Assembly (NCBI RefSeq): GCF_004683905.1
Contig: NZ_CP038438.1
Location: 4,712,001 to 4,776,000, forward strand
Reading direction: 5' to 3'
DNA from: Pseudomonas fluorescens
GTDB taxonomy: Bacteria; Pseudomonadota; Gammaproteobacteria; Pseudomonadales; Pseudomonadaceae
Length of the DNA stretch: 64,000 nt
The position numbers and the translations under genes were made by a program. The notes under the pieces were generated by a model. It had not been told where the DNA came from and ran no database searches. It was given only the letters and a program-made list of their open reading frames with translations. Shown piece after piece: positions 1-8,734 of the stretch (position 1 is the stretch's first letter; each line of letters starts with the position of its first letter).

Positions 1-1278
1 ACGGGCCTCTGCCCTGATCGCCGCCGTCAACAACGCATCCACCTGCTCGCTGGGCAGCTCCAGCCATCGATCCAGGCGCAACTTGCGATTCATTCGTTCG
101 TAGCGGTCAATGATGGTCGGGTCTTGTGTCAAACGATGCAGAAAGGCTTCGCTGTCTTCCCTGTAATCAATGTCGAGCGCCGGAATGGTCGCGGCGTTTA
201 GATAGACCGAGCCGGATCGCTGGCTCTCGTCAGCACCCGGTTGCTCGCTGTCATACACGCTGACGTTGGCCGAACGCGTCGGGGCGAATTCGCGAATCGA
301 CAGCAACGCCTCGATATCCCGGGTGTCCAGCCCCGTCCGCTCGCCAAAGAATTTCACCTGATTGAGATTTAGCCAATCGGTCCCAGGTGCTCCAAAGTTG
401 TATTGGTAATAATCGTCCCTTGCGTCGGTATCGCCAGTTTTTATCGGAGCCTCTGTCAGCAATTCACGCTGATAAGGCCCCAGCCGCGACGCATGGGTAA
501 AGGCGCGCCCGGCATCGTTGTCCCATGCCTCAGGCTGCAGGAAATAGGGATAGGCCAGATCCACCATGTGGGCGATATTACCCACCGACAGGCCATGTTC
601 ACGGGCGACAAAATCAAGCGTGACCCAATGCTGGTAGTACGGCAGGCCGTTGGGGTAACGGGTCTGGATCAGTGCCTCTTCGAGGTCTTGCTCACTATCG
701 TTTTCTTCGATAAACGTTTCGAGCACCGGGACGATGATGTCCAGCGCCGACACTGCCTGATGCACGGCATTGAAGTCGACCAGCAGCTTTTTCAGATCCC
801 GACGGCGCTCATGCAAATCGAGTTTTTCGTCGCCGCCAATGGCGTGGATTTTGTCCTGGATCCAGCGCAACAACTCGATCAGGTAAGCCACCGGAGATGC
901 GATTGACTCCAGGGCCTGCGGTGGGCACAACCCATCGAAATTGGTCGAGAACAAACTCTCGTAGCTCGGCCCCGCGACCATCGACAACAGACCGCTGTCG
1001 GGGTGCGTGACCGGGGCCTGCGGACCGCGCAACGAATGTTCGATGAACTGGCGCCGGACAAACACCGCCAGACTGTTGGCCCTGCGTAAAAAGGCCCGCG
1101 CGTCGTCGGGATTCATCCGGTAGTGGCTGACCAGTCCCCGAACGCCTTGCTCAACCAGCGGAAAAATCGAACCACCATTTTCGAGGTAATTGCAAAAATC
1201 GGTATAGGTTTCGCGCTGTTCATCGCTGAACACTTGTCTCAGCAACTGCTGCACTGGACGGATCACAGGCTCGGTCAT
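1..1278 (-). CDS. Tc toxin subunit A (TcA-like), N-terminal part, cut by window edge
   Basis: The minus strand is open from an ATG at 1278 to the window edge (426 codons, no stop). Reading it gives MTEPVIRPVQQLLRQVFSDE and, further in, SPVAYLIELLRW with a later LHERRRDLKKLLVD. These match the SPxAYLxEL / RRxDLxxL pattern of the VRP1 (Salmonella virulence plasmid 28-kDa) domain that opens TcA subunits. TcA forms the pentameric pore and receptor-binding part of insecticidal toxin complexes and receives the TcB-TcC cocoon; TcB and TcC genes lie 16 kb away at 16957-26965. The start codon overlaps the stop of the upstream Ig-like gene as ATGA, so the two are translationally coupled. Family by motif is fairly sure; total length and C-terminal domains cannot be seen. 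Confidence 0.8.
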   Translation of the reverse strand, partial: MTEPVIRPVQQLLRQVFSDEQRETYTDFCNYLENGGSIFPLVEQGVRGLVSHYRMNPDDARAFLRRANSLAVFVRRQFIEHSLRGPQAPVTHPDSGLLSMVAGPSYESLFSTNFDGLCPPQALESIASPVAYLIELLRWIQDKIHAIGGDEKLDLHERRRDLKKLLVDFNAVHQAVSALDIIVPVLETFIEENDSEQDLEEALIQTRYPNGLPYYQHWVTLDFVAREHGLSVGNIAHMVDLAYPYFLQPEAWDNDAGRAFTHASRLGPYQRELLTEAPIKTGDTDARDDYYQYNFGAPGTDWLNLNQVKFFGERTGLDTRDIEALLSIREFAPTRSANVSVYDSEQPGADESQRSGSVYLNAATIPALDIDYREDSEAFLHRLTQDPTIIDRYERMNRKLRLDRWLELPSEQVDALLTAAIRAEAR

Positions 1279-4200
1279 GGTCTTGCTCCCGGTGGAATCG
1301 AAATCACCTCGAAACGCTTGCTTTCGACCCAGTCGGACTTGGTCGAGCCATCCGCAGCGTCGGTGATGGTCTGTTGGAATCGGCACCAGTGGCCGCCTGG
1401 ACGCAAGGCGTGCGATGCCTCGCCGCGCCAGCCTTGATCGGTGACGGCAATGTCTTCGCTCAAGACTTGATCAGGGTCGTACCAGGTCACCACGCGCCCC
1501 ACGCCCGTGCGGCCTTTACCGAGGAAGCGAAGCGGATTTTCTTTCCAGCTTCCCGGCGTCGGCTCATCGATAGCGGGCAGGTAAGTGCCGAGCTCCACTG
1601 GATGTGCAGCCGAGGGGGCAGACTCGAAGCCATCACACGACGACACCGCCACCAGTTGCGCAGTGCCGTCGGACTGCTCCGTTTCAAGCGTCAGCGACCA
1701 GGTACGATCCTCGAGCACCGGAGCGCTTACGCGTACCGAACCCTTGCTGCCCGTCAGCGTCACCAGCACTGTGTCACCGGGGTAGCCGAAGCCGGACACA
1801 ACAACCCGACGACCGACGTGCACACCTCGCCCGGGGCTTTCGATAACCGGCGCGGCGGGCACCACCTTGAAACTGCGCGCAAGGCTTTCCTTCGACTCAT
1901 GATCGTCGAAGAATTGCCGGGCCTTCACCTTGTAGTTGCCGACCGGCAACGTTACGTCGGCAAACCAATCGCCCTTGGCGCCTATCGAGATTTTATCGAG
2001 CAGGATTTCGCTCGGACTTTCACGCCAGATCGTCACGTGGCCAAGGGGTTCGCCGGTGCCACGAAGCGTCGAGGTGCGCGCCAGCGATTGATGCTCCTGC
2101 GGCACCGTGATGACCGGCGGCACCAGCACGACAAAAAAACTGCGCACAGCGCTGGGCAGAGAGGGTCTGCCGGCGATGGTTTGCACGGCATCGATCTGGT
2201 ATTTGCGGAACTCGAGTTTTTTCAGCTCGATGAACCAGTCGCCATGAGCGGTCAGCCGTTTCGGCTCACCCAGATTCCGCCCGAATTGCGCGTCCCGCAG
2301 TTGCAATATGGCATCGTTATAACCGTCGATGCCGTGCACGGTCATGTCGTAGTGGGTGTCTGCGTTTTGCTCCGGCGCGGTGATGACCGGTTTCTCCGGG
2401 CTGACCGAGAACGTTTGCGAGGCTGGCGGCGACGGACGCCCGGCGACGGTCTGGATCACCGTCACGGTGTGCTGCTCGTCCGGAGCAAACCCGGCGTCGC
2501 GCTTGAAGGTCCATGTGCCACTGCTTCCATCAGGTTTGTGCTCGGTCGCACTGTCGCTGTACTTCAGGCTCAGTGTCGCGCCGGGCCAGCAGGTGCCGGA
2601 GATTTTCGGCGAGAGTCCATCGTCTTCGACGGCAGTGATGATGGGTGCCAGCAGCGGCACAGAGATGGTTATTTCCACCGGATCGGAGGCGAAAGCGTCT
2701 CTGGACTGCACCACCAGGACGATTCTGCTGGTATTCGGCTGCCAGGGTGTCGATGCCTCTGCCGTCCAGCCCTGGCCCGTCACGGGCGCGGGTGGTGCAA
2801 TGGCGGCGCCGCTCTGCTTGTCCGTCACTTGCACTGTGGCGCCGGCTATCCCTCTGCCAGTGATACGCGGCTTGTAGTCGACAACGGTAAAAGCCAGCTC
2901 GGTCGGCGGTGGGAAACGGTCTATATTGATGACCAGCTCAACAGCGTCCGACACCGCCGCACCGAGCTTCTGCACCACACGCACGGTGCGGGTCGAACCC
3001 GGTGCCCACGCCTCGAAGGCACGGGTCAACCAGCCCTGATTCGTGACCTGCGTCGATGGAGCGAGCGCAGCGCCGGTCGCCTTGTCGGTGACCTCGACAG
3101 ATGCCCCTGCAATACCTTCGCCGATGAATGTCGGAGTGTAGAGGTCATTGGTGTATCTCACAGCAGAGGGCGGTGGAAGTTTCGATGAAGCCTTGAAATG
3201 GTATTCCTGCGAGGGAATCGAGCCACCAGCAATGTCGTCAACCTTCTGCACGACCTTCAGATCGTAGTCGCCGATGGGCCAGTACTGTGAAGTCGTTCTC
3301 CAACTGCCTGCGGTCACGACAACGGCAGGTGGCGGCGTAGCTCCTGTCGGACCTCGGACAATCGTGATCTCGACCGTGGCGCCGGTAAAACCTGCGCCGG
3401 AAAACTCGATGGTGGTGAGGGTTGGATAGGTGACGCTGACGGACGTCAATGTTGGAGGGCGGATTTTGAACGTTCGCGCCAGGCTGCGTCCGGATGGCCG
3501 ACCTTGAAACGTTTGTTCCGCGGCGATCGTACAACTGCCCGGGAGCAACTGCCGCGACGCGTACGTGAGCCACTTTCGATTAGTACCTACCGTTGCCCTG
3601 CCAACGACTTCCGTTGTCCTGTCCAGATAAACGACCACGGCAGCCCCAGCTGTCCCGTCTCCTTCGAATAAAGGTGTACGTGTCTCATAATCGCCTGTAG
3701 CAGGAGCCAGAATTATCGGAATACCAAACTCTACAACGGTGATCGGCACCTCATTCGACCATTGCAATGGTTGATTGTAAGCCCTTGACTCGGCTACCAG
3801 AACAATTCTGCGAAGCGGAAGTTCTACGTTCAGTTTCACATTGAATCGATTGTTTTCAACAGTGGTGCTGCCGTATAGAATCACCCCGCTGCCGGCTTCG
3901 TAAATCCGTATTTCCGTGCCACTGTGCCCCTCTCCAGAAATAATCGGCAGACGTTCATTGACCAGCACATCATCGCTGGCTGGCGAAGTGATTTTCACGG
4001 TTTTTGCTACGGTGACGGGTACCAGCGCCGACTCATCCGACCGCAATAAATTGACAATCTGCAGAGCGCCAAACTGATGTAACCCTTCCTCAAGATGATC
4101 GACTTGAACCGACCAACTACCGTCCCCCGAAGCAGTTCCTCTCCAGGTTCTATTGTTAGGTACCCGGTATACTTCGATGCTGGCGTCAGAATAGGCACCC

Positions 4201-4574
4201 CACCCGGAAATAACGGGGTTGGGGCCCACCAGTGCCGGAGGGGCATTGACAGTTATGGGCTTGATAACGCGAAACTTCCCGGAAAAACCCCAATCAGACC
4301 ACACACCCTGTGCATCGAATTGGGTATGTATTTCGCAGTCCGGCCCTTGTTCGAAATCATCAAGGGTGAACTCATAGTAGTAACCGTTGTGCGTACCCGT
4401 GATTTCCCGTTTATAGCCCGGGTTGTAAATATGGACTTTCCATTTGCCATTGCGATTGAATCCGAAATCGCAACGAACTCGTAATGGCATTTTTTGCATG
4501 GTTCCAGATAGCGGGACGGAAAACGTTGGGGCAGCCCATCCGGTTACAACGGGATCATCTGGTTCGTCGCTCAT
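1275..4574 (-). CDS. Large multi-module Ig-like repeat protein, first gene of the TcA operon
   Basis: The protein has 1099 residues and about eleven degenerate modules of 80-100 residues. Each begins near P-x-I-x-x-P, runs into a GxGxxG(A/D)xVxV core and ends with a conserved W/G turn (for example IAGASVEVTDKATG and IAGATVQVTDKQSG). This is the look of bacterial Ig-like (fibronectin/Big-type) beta-sandwich repeats. There is no signal peptide, transmembrane segment or LPXTG anchor, so it is not an ordinary adhesin. ATG 4574 is chosen because AGGAG lies 10 bp upstream; an in-frame ATG at 4649 would lack a ribosome site and fall inside the putative operator. It overlaps the TcA start by 4 bp, so it is probably a Tc accessory protein. 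A short relative is encoded at 6618-6968. The function is inferred only from context. Confidence 0.75.
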   Translation of the reverse strand: MSDEPDDPVVTGWAAPTFSVPLSGTMQKMPLRVRCDFGFNRNGKWKVHIYNPGYKREITGTHNGYYYEFTLDDFEQGPDCEIHTQFDAQGVWSDWGFSGKFRVIKPITVNAPPALVGPNPVISGWGAYSDASIEVYRVPNNRTWRGTASGDGSWSVQVDHLEEGLHQFGALQIVNLLRSDESALVPVTVAKTVKITSPASDDVLVNERLPIISGEGHSGTEIRIYEAGSGVILYGSTTVENNRFNVKLNVELPLRRIVLVAESRAYNQPLQWSNEVPITVVEFGIPIILAPATGDYETRTPLFEGDGTAGAAVVVYLDRTTEVVGRATVGTNRKWLTYASRQLLPGSCTIAAEQTFQGRPSGRSLARTFKIRPPTLTSVSVTYPTLTTIEFSGAGFTGATVEITIVRGPTGATPPPAVVVTAGSWRTTSQYWPIGDYDLKVVQKVDDIAGGSIPSQEYHFKASSKLPPPSAVRYTNDLYTPTFIGEGIAGASVEVTDKATGAALAPSTQVTNQGWLTRAFEAWAPGSTRTVRVVQKLGAAVSDAVELVINIDRFPPPTELAFTVVDYKPRITGRGIAGATVQVTDKQSGAAIAPPAPVTGQGWTAEASTPWQPNTSRIVLVVQSRDAFASDPVEITISVPLLAPIITAVEDDGLSPKISGTCWPGATLSLKYSDSATEHKPDGSSGTWTFKRDAGFAPDEQHTVTVIQTVAGRPSPPASQTFSVSPEKPVITAPEQNADTHYDMTVHGIDGYNDAILQLRDAQFGRNLGEPKRLTAHGDWFIELKKLEFRKYQIDAVQTIAGRPSLPSAVRSFFVVLVPPVITVPQEHQSLARTSTLRGTGEPLGHVTIWRESPSEILLDKISIGAKGDWFADVTLPVGNYKVKARQFFDDHESKESLARSFKVVPAAPVIESPGRGVHVGRRVVVSGFGYPGDTVLVTLTGSKGSVRVSAPVLEDRTWSLTLETEQSDGTAQLVAVSSCDGFESAPSAAHPVELGTYLPAIDEPTPGSWKENPLRFLGKGRTGVGRVVTWYDPDQVLSEDIAVTDQGWRGEASHALRPGGHWCRFQQTITDAADGSTKSDWVESKRFEVISIPPGARP

Positions 4575-4649
4575 GACATGTGAACTCCTGGACTGTTTGA
4601 CGGGCTGGTCTTGCTCCGTTTTGTATCCCCATTGAGGAGTAAGCCACAC

Positions 4650-4665
4650 CTGTAAAATCTGACAG
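4650..4665 (-). promoter_or_regulatory. LuxR/las-box-like dyad upstream of the Ig-TcA operon
   Basis: The sequence CTGTAAAATCTGACAG (top strand) fits CT-N12-AG and CTG-N10-CAG, the general form of LuxR-family operators. It differs at two positions from the perfect dyad before the TcB gene. It ends 75 bp upstream of the ATG at 4574, and reading toward the gene a GATACA -10-like hexamer follows after a 22-bp gap, the geometry of a class II LuxR promoter. Binding is inferred, not shown. Confidence 0.55.
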
Positions 4666-4830
4666 TCCCGACGAACGGTAGCCTTCCACCACCGTGTATT
4701 TCTTGGTGTGTCTCCTGCGTGTCGAGAGGCTACAACGCCTTGCGCCTTTGCCTACAGATCCGCCAGAATCCGCCGGCTTGTGCGCTTTGCCGATGCCCCG
4801 TAACGTGGTCCGTGCCGCTGCCAATCAGTG

Positions 4831-4980
4831 GTCGGGTTTAGTCGCCCGGGGGTTTCACCAATGTGCATAAGCGTCATCAAGTCGGGTATTCCCTATCCCC
4901 GCACTCGATGGTGGCTGTTCGCAGGGCGCCTTCGGGCGCGCCGGTTTTTGGTGATGGTTTCCCCCGGTCGACTAACCTGC
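4831..4980 (+). other. Possible structured 5' leader upstream of the DUF6124 gene
   Basis: No convincing gene lies between 4575 and 5044. Two arms, 4835-4859 (GGTTTAGTCGCCCGGGGG onward) and 4950-4977 (ending CCCCCGGTCGACTAACC), are complementary over about 20 positions. Between them GCGCC-TTCG-GGCGC (4926-4939) is an ideal UUCG-capped hairpin. If transcribed toward 5045 this would fold as a long closing stem with an internal tetraloop hairpin just before the DUF6124 start. Overlapping short reading frames here have no ribosome site or family likeness. The element could be a cis-regulatory RNA or a repeat that travels with the gene. Confidence 0.4.
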
Positions 4981-5044
4981 GTTCAGCCGCCACCCTCTCG
5001 TTTAGTCGCGAGATCGTGCTGGCATCACTTAAGGGAAAATCACC

Positions 5045-5419
5045 ATGTTCAAAGCAACCCCTAATCCGCCCGAAACAAATCCTGCCGATACCTCGCCCTA
5101 CGAATCCCCCGATTCACGAAAGCTCCACGAAGCCGCCGAGCGCGCCCTCGACCACTACCTCAAACCCGAACCGCCCTCGCGCAATTCAGTGGATCGTGGC
5201 ATGCAGATGTTCCGGGTCGCGCCTGACATCAACCCCGAAGCCATCGCCATCCAGACCTACGAAACCTTCTCGTCGGTGAGCATTCTGCTGCTGGATCTGG
5301 CGGACAGCCTGGAAGACAAACCACGGCATCTGGCGATGGCGATCTATCAGTTGAGCGAGATGGGGTTATTGCTGGCGGAGAAGACGCTGGACAGTGAGCG
5401 GGCGATTGCTGTGGGTTAG
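5045..5419 (+). CDS. DUF6124 family small protein
   Basis: This is a 124-residue soluble protein beginning MFKATPNPPETNPADT, with the segment SRKLHEAAERALDHYL and a helical C-terminal half (SSVSILLLDLADSLEDKPRHLAMAIYQLSEMGLLLAEKTL). I recognise it as the DUF6124 (DUF3077-like) family, common and often multicopy in Pseudomonas, of unknown function. AAGGG lies about 8 bp before the ATG. There is no signal peptide or membrane segment. It stands alone, preceded by a possible structured leader and followed by a REPIN, and points away from the Ig-TcA operon. Confidence 0.75.
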   Translation: MFKATPNPPETNPADTSPYESPDSRKLHEAAERALDHYLKPEPPSRNSVDRGMQMFRVAPDINPEAIAIQTYETFSSVSILLLDLADSLEDKPRHLAMAIYQLSEMGLLLAEKTLDSERAIAVG

Positions 5420-5450
5420 CCTTTGGAGAAGCGTTGTCCGGGCTGATGCC

Positions 5451-5540
5451 TTCGCGGGCAAGCCCGCTCCCACAGGGATTTGTGGTGTGCACAAATGCTT
5501 TGATCAACCCCGGACACTGTGGGAGCGGGCTTGCCCGCGA
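5451..5540. repeat. REPIN (inverted pair, GGGAGCGGGCTTGC type)
   Basis: Two facing copies of the palindromic unit CGCGGGCAAGCCCGCTCCCACAG-like (5451-5476 and 5517-5540) enclose about 40 bp. This is the standard non-autonomous REP doublet of fluorescent pseudomonads, lying between converging genes. Confidence 0.85.
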
Positions 5541-5566
5541 TAGCAATTATGCGAGCGTCGCCGAAG

Positions 5567-5965
5567 TCAGGCTGAGGCCGGCAATGGCTGGAAGCTGAAG
5601 TACTGACGCAGCGCCTCGACCAGTTGCGCATATTCCGGGGGCGGGCGCTGCAGGCTGAACCCGGCGTCGTAATGCAGGGGCGTCGCGTCTTCGTGGCACC
5701 ACAGGCAGCACGCCGTGAGGTCGATGACCTGCTGGCAGCCGTCGCTGAATGGCAGTTTGAGACGCAGACTGAAATCGACGCCGATCATCATCGGCAACTG
5801 GCTGATGAGCATCAGCCCGTCCTCGGACACGTTGCCCAGAAAACCGATGGGTTTGTCGGTGACGCTGTTGTACACCCGCAGGAAGTACGGCAACTGGTGC
5901 CGTTCAATTCGACGATCGGTAAACATGCGCAGTACGCCATGCAAGGCTCCATCACAGAGCCGCAC
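5567..5965 (-). CDS. PilZ domain protein (putative c-di-GMP receptor)
   Basis: The protein has up to 132 residues. Near the start RRIERHQLPYFLRV carries the RxxxR c-di-GMP-binding motif, followed by GNVSEDGLML, a (D/N)xSxxG motif; together they define a PilZ domain able to bind c-di-GMP. There is little else in the protein, so it is a stand-alone PilZ adaptor. The reported start is the longest; an ATG at 5926 just before the RxxxR region is an alternative and would make 119 residues. It lies in the same 15-kb stretch as a sadC-like diguanylate cyclase (13615-14733). Confidence 0.75.
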   Translation of the reverse strand: MRLCDGALHGVLRMFTDRRIERHQLPYFLRVYNSVTDKPIGFLGNVSEDGLMLISQLPMMIGVDFSLRLKLPFSDGCQQVIDLTACCLWCHEDATPLHYDAGFSLQRPPPEYAQLVEALRQYFSFQPLPASA

Positions 5966-6154
5966 CTTTGCTTCGGAACGTGCCTGCCCTGCAGACGCGC
6001 TCTCCCCGCTTCCGGTGTGACGGTCGCCAATACGCCATCACCTCAACCTCTACCAGTCGCAGGTGTTGCCCCGGCCCAAAATCAGGCTCTGAACCGGATC
6101 ACTGGACTATAGCTCAGCTTGTACAGTCGGCCAGCGTTTGTATGACAACCAGCA

Positions 6155-6541
6155 TCAGAAACGTTGCGGACTTGGTACTGCCGCTGCGCTGCGAGTCGGG
6201 TAATGTCCCAGGCTCTGCAGGGTTTCCAGGCGGGCGCGCGCGCGGAAGGCGTATTCGCTGTTGGGGTACGAGGCGATGATGAACTGGTAGGTCTGCGCCG
6301 CGTCGATGTACATTTTTTGCCGTTCCAGGCACTGGCCGCGCATCATCGACACTTCCGGCCACACATACGGACGGGCCCGGCTGGCGCGTTCGACCTTGGA
6401 CAGTTCGAGCATCACCTGCTCGCAATTGCCCCGGTCGTAGGCGCTGTAGGCGTTGTTCAAATGATGGTTCATCGACCAACGGGTGCAGCCCGTGACGGCG
6501 AGGACGCTGAGGGCAAGGGCGGCAATGGGCAACAATCGCAT
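6155..6541 (-). CDS. Small TPR-like outer-membrane lipoprotein
   Basis: The 128-residue protein starts MRLLPIAALALSVLAVTGCTRW, a lipoprotein signal with lipobox VTGC. The mature part contains helix-turn-helix repeats (NNAYSAYDRGNCEQVMLELSKVE, MYIDAAQTYQFIIASYPNSEYAFRARARLE) typical of tetratricopeptide repeats, as in small assembly lipoproteins. ATG 6541 is preceded by AGGAG at a suitable distance; the longer upstream reading frame has no ribosome site. Serine at +3 and no Asp at +2 after the lipobox Cys favour outer-membrane sorting. The specific role is unknown. Confidence 0.8.
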   Translation of the reverse strand: MRLLPIAALALSVLAVTGCTRWSMNHHLNNAYSAYDRGNCEQVMLELSKVERASRARPYVWPEVSMMRGQCLERQKMYIDAAQTYQFIIASYPNSEYAFRARARLETLQSLGHYPTRSAAAVPSPQRF

Positions 6542-6617
6542 GGGGAGGTTCTCCTGTCTTGAGGTCTGTATCGACCTTGCGCGAAAAATCTTCAATGCCG
6601 CCCTCGACAGCGTGGTA

Positions 6618-6968
6618 TCAGTGCGGGGCGTCCTCGGGAGAGTTGGCATCGCCCTTCGGTGCAGATGGGGTTGACTCCAGATGGATGGTCACTACCGGTG
6701 ACCTTGGCGAAACCGTGCCGTCCGGGCTTCTTTCAACGACATAAAAACCGAATTTGCTCAGATCCAGGAACGTATTCCATCTCCCGTTGCTACTGATCAA
6801 TTGGCCAAACAGCGGATTCAAGGGATCCCTGGTGCTGTAGGCGATCGAGAAATTTCCGGGTGTTCCTGTTCCCTCCACTCGAAAACGGACACCTGGCTTG
6901 TCGCCATCTTTTGGGCTTTCAATCACTGGCGGTTCCAGCGCCTGGTGTGTTTCTTTTTCAGCTGTCAT
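6618..6968 (-). CDS. Small single-module Ig-like protein, relative of the large Ig-like protein
   Basis: The 116-residue protein MTAEKETHQALEPPVIESPKDGDKPG... contains one module (PPVIESP...VRFRVEGTGTPGNFSIAYST) of the type repeated in the 1275-4574 protein; compare APVIESPGRG...VVVSGFGYPGDTVLV there. The N- and C-terminal tails are polar and there is no signal peptide. ATG 6968 follows GAGG with an 8-bp gap. A las-box-like dyad is found at 7041-7056. It looks like a detached module or small partner of the Tc accessory protein and sits alone between the lipoprotein gene and pykA. Confidence 0.65.
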   Translation of the reverse strand: MTAEKETHQALEPPVIESPKDGDKPGVRFRVEGTGTPGNFSIAYSTRDPLNPLFGQLISSNGRWNTFLDLSKFGFYVVERSPDGTVSPRSPVVTIHLESTPSAPKGDANSPEDAPH

Positions 6969-7040
6969 GTCGTTAGCCTCGCAGCCCCGCCACCATTGGC
7001 GGGATTCAATCTGTATATCGATCGAAAAACCGCGTGCCAC

Positions 7041-7056
7041 CTGTTAGAAATACCAG
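7041..7056 (-). promoter_or_regulatory. Degenerate LuxR/las-box-like dyad upstream of the small Ig-like gene
   Basis: CTGTTAGAAATACCAG keeps the CT-N12-AG and CTG-N10-CAG frame. It begins 73 bp from the ATG at 6968, and reading toward that gene a GATATACA -10-like element follows after about 21 bp, as at the other three sites. The match is weaker than at the other three, so alone it would not be convincing. Confidence 0.4.
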
Positions 7057-7202
7057 TACCGACCAGCGGTAGCGGTTGCCGGTCACAGTCGTTGAAAAAA
7101 AACCACGTTCAATAAAGAAAACAATAAGTAGTGCAAACGAACAATGACTACACCCCAAGAGCATAGTAGCCTCTGCTAGCGCTTGAACTCAGGAGTCTTT
7201 GC

Positions 7203-8654
7203 ATGTCCGTCCGTCGTACCAAAATCGTCGCTACCCTTGGCCCGGCCAGTAACTCGCCGGAAGTTCTCGAACAGCTGATTCTGGCTGGTCTGGACGTCGC
7301 CCGTCTGAACTTCTCCCACGGCACCCCCGACGAGCACAAGGCTCGCGCGAAGCTGGTGCGTGACCTCGCCGCCAAGCACGGCCGTTTCGTCGCCCTGCTG
7401 GGTGACCTGCAAGGCCCGAAAATCCGTATCGCCAAATTCGCCAACAAGCGCATTGAGCTGAAGATCGGTGACAAGTTCACCTTTTCCACCAGCCATCCGC
7501 TGACCGAAGGCAACCAGCAAGTGGTCGGCATCGACTACCCGGATCTGGTGAAAGACTGCGGCGTGGGCGACGAGCTGCTGCTCGACGACGGCCGCGTGGT
7601 GATGCGCGTCGAAACCGCCACCGCTACCGAGCTGCACTGCGTGGTGACCATCGGCGGTCCGCTGTCCGACCACAAAGGCATCAACCGTCGCGGTGGCGGC
7701 CTGACCGCGCCGGCCCTGACCGAAAAAGACAAGGCCGACATCAAGCTCGCCGCCGAAATGGAAGTCGACTACCTCGCCGTGTCCTTCCCGCGTGACGCCG
7801 CCGACATGAACTACGCCCGTCAACTGCGTGACGAAGCCGGCGGCACTGCCTGGCTGGTGGCGAAGATCGAACGCGCCGAAGCCGTGGCCGACGATGAAAC
7901 CCTCGACGGCCTGATCAAGGCTTCCGACGCAGTGATGGTTGCTCGTGGTGACCTCGGTGTGGAAATCGGCGACGCCGAGCTGGTGGGCATTCAGAAGAAG
8001 ATCATTCTGCACGCACGCCGCCACAACAAAGCGGTGATCGTTGCGACCCAGATGATGGAGTCGATGATCCAGAACCCGATGCCGACCCGCGCCGAAGTGT
8101 CCGACGTGGCCAACGCCGTGCTCGACTACACCGACGCCGTGATGCTCTCGGCCGAATCCGCTGCCGGCCTCTACCCGCTGGAAGCCGTTCAGGCGATGGC
8201 GCGCATCTGCGTCGGCGCTGAAAAGCACCCGACCAGCAAGACTTCCAGCCACCGTATCGGCAAGGAATTCGAGCGCTGCGACGAAAGTATCGCCCTGGCA
8301 ACCATGTACACCGCCAACCACTTCCCGGGCGTGAAAGCGATCATCGCACTGACTGAAAGCGGCTACACCCCGCTGATCATGTCGCGTATCCGTTCCTCGG
8401 TGCCGATCTACGCGTTCACCCCGCACCGCGAAGCCCAGGCCCGCGCGGCGATGTTCCGTGGCGTGTACACCGTTCCGTTCGACCCGGCTTCGCTGGCCCC
8501 GAACGAAGTCAGCCAGAAAGCGATCGACGAGCTGGTCAAGCGCGGCGTTGTGGAAAAAGGCGACTGGGTCATCCTGACCAAGGGCGACAGCTACCACACC
8601 ACCGGTGGCACCAACGGCATGAAGATCCTGCACGTTGGCGACCCGCAGGTCTGA
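7203..8654 (+). CDS. pykA: Pyruvate kinase
   Basis: The 483-residue protein has the full pyruvate kinase layout: N-terminal RRTKIVATLGPASNSPEVLEQLI with LNFSHGT, the B domain, the catalytic EMEVDYLAVSFPRDAADM and VAKIERAEAV strand, MVARGDLGVEIG, the IVATQMMESMIQNPMPTRAEVSDVANAVLDYTDAVMLSAESAAGLYP signature, and a C-terminal allosteric domain. It converts phosphoenolpyruvate and ADP to pyruvate and ATP in the last step of glycolysis. AGGAG precedes the ATG. Length and position next to enoyl-CoA hydratase, ferredoxin reductase and a diguanylate cyclase match pykA of P. aeruginosa rather than pykF. An intrinsic terminator follows directly. Confidence 0.95.
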   Translation: MSVRRTKIVATLGPASNSPEVLEQLILAGLDVARLNFSHGTPDEHKARAKLVRDLAAKHGRFVALLGDLQGPKIRIAKFANKRIELKIGDKFTFSTSHPLTEGNQQVVGIDYPDLVKDCGVGDELLLDDGRVVMRVETATATELHCVVTIGGPLSDHKGINRRGGGLTAPALTEKDKADIKLAAEMEVDYLAVSFPRDAADMNYARQLRDEAGGTAWLVAKIERAEAVADDETLDGLIKASDAVMVARGDLGVEIGDAELVGIQKKIILHARRHNKAVIVATQMMESMIQNPMPTRAEVSDVANAVLDYTDAVMLSAESAAGLYPLEAVQAMARICVGAEKHPTSKTSSHRIGKEFERCDESIALATMYTANHFPGVKAIIALTESGYTPLIMSRIRSSVPIYAFTPHREAQARAAMFRGVYTVPFDPASLAPNEVSQKAIDELVKRGVVEKGDWVILTKGDSYHTTGGTNGMKILHVGDPQV

Positions 8655-8671
8655 GTGATTCGCTGAAAACC

Positions 8672-8706
8672 AAAAGCCCCGGCATGCGAATGCCGGGGCT
8701 TTTTTA
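8672..8706 (+). terminator. Intrinsic terminator of pykA
   Basis: The stem AGCCCCGGCAT / ATGCCGGGGCT around a short loop is followed by six Ts, 17 bp after the pykA stop. An almost identical hairpin recurs at 11593-11624. Confidence 0.9.
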
Positions 8707-8734
8707 TTACCGTTAACACCTGTCGGGCGAATCT

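Noticed and set aside
4863..5279. Small protein encoded in the leader of the DUF6124 gene
   Set aside because: No ribosome site, runs out of frame through the DUF6124 start, and the DNA is better explained as paired RNA arms.
7176..8633. Long minus-strand open frame opposite pykA (485 residues)
   Set aside because: It is a mirror of a strongly coding high-GC gene, rich in His, Gly and Val from codon shadowing, without ribosome site or family likeness.
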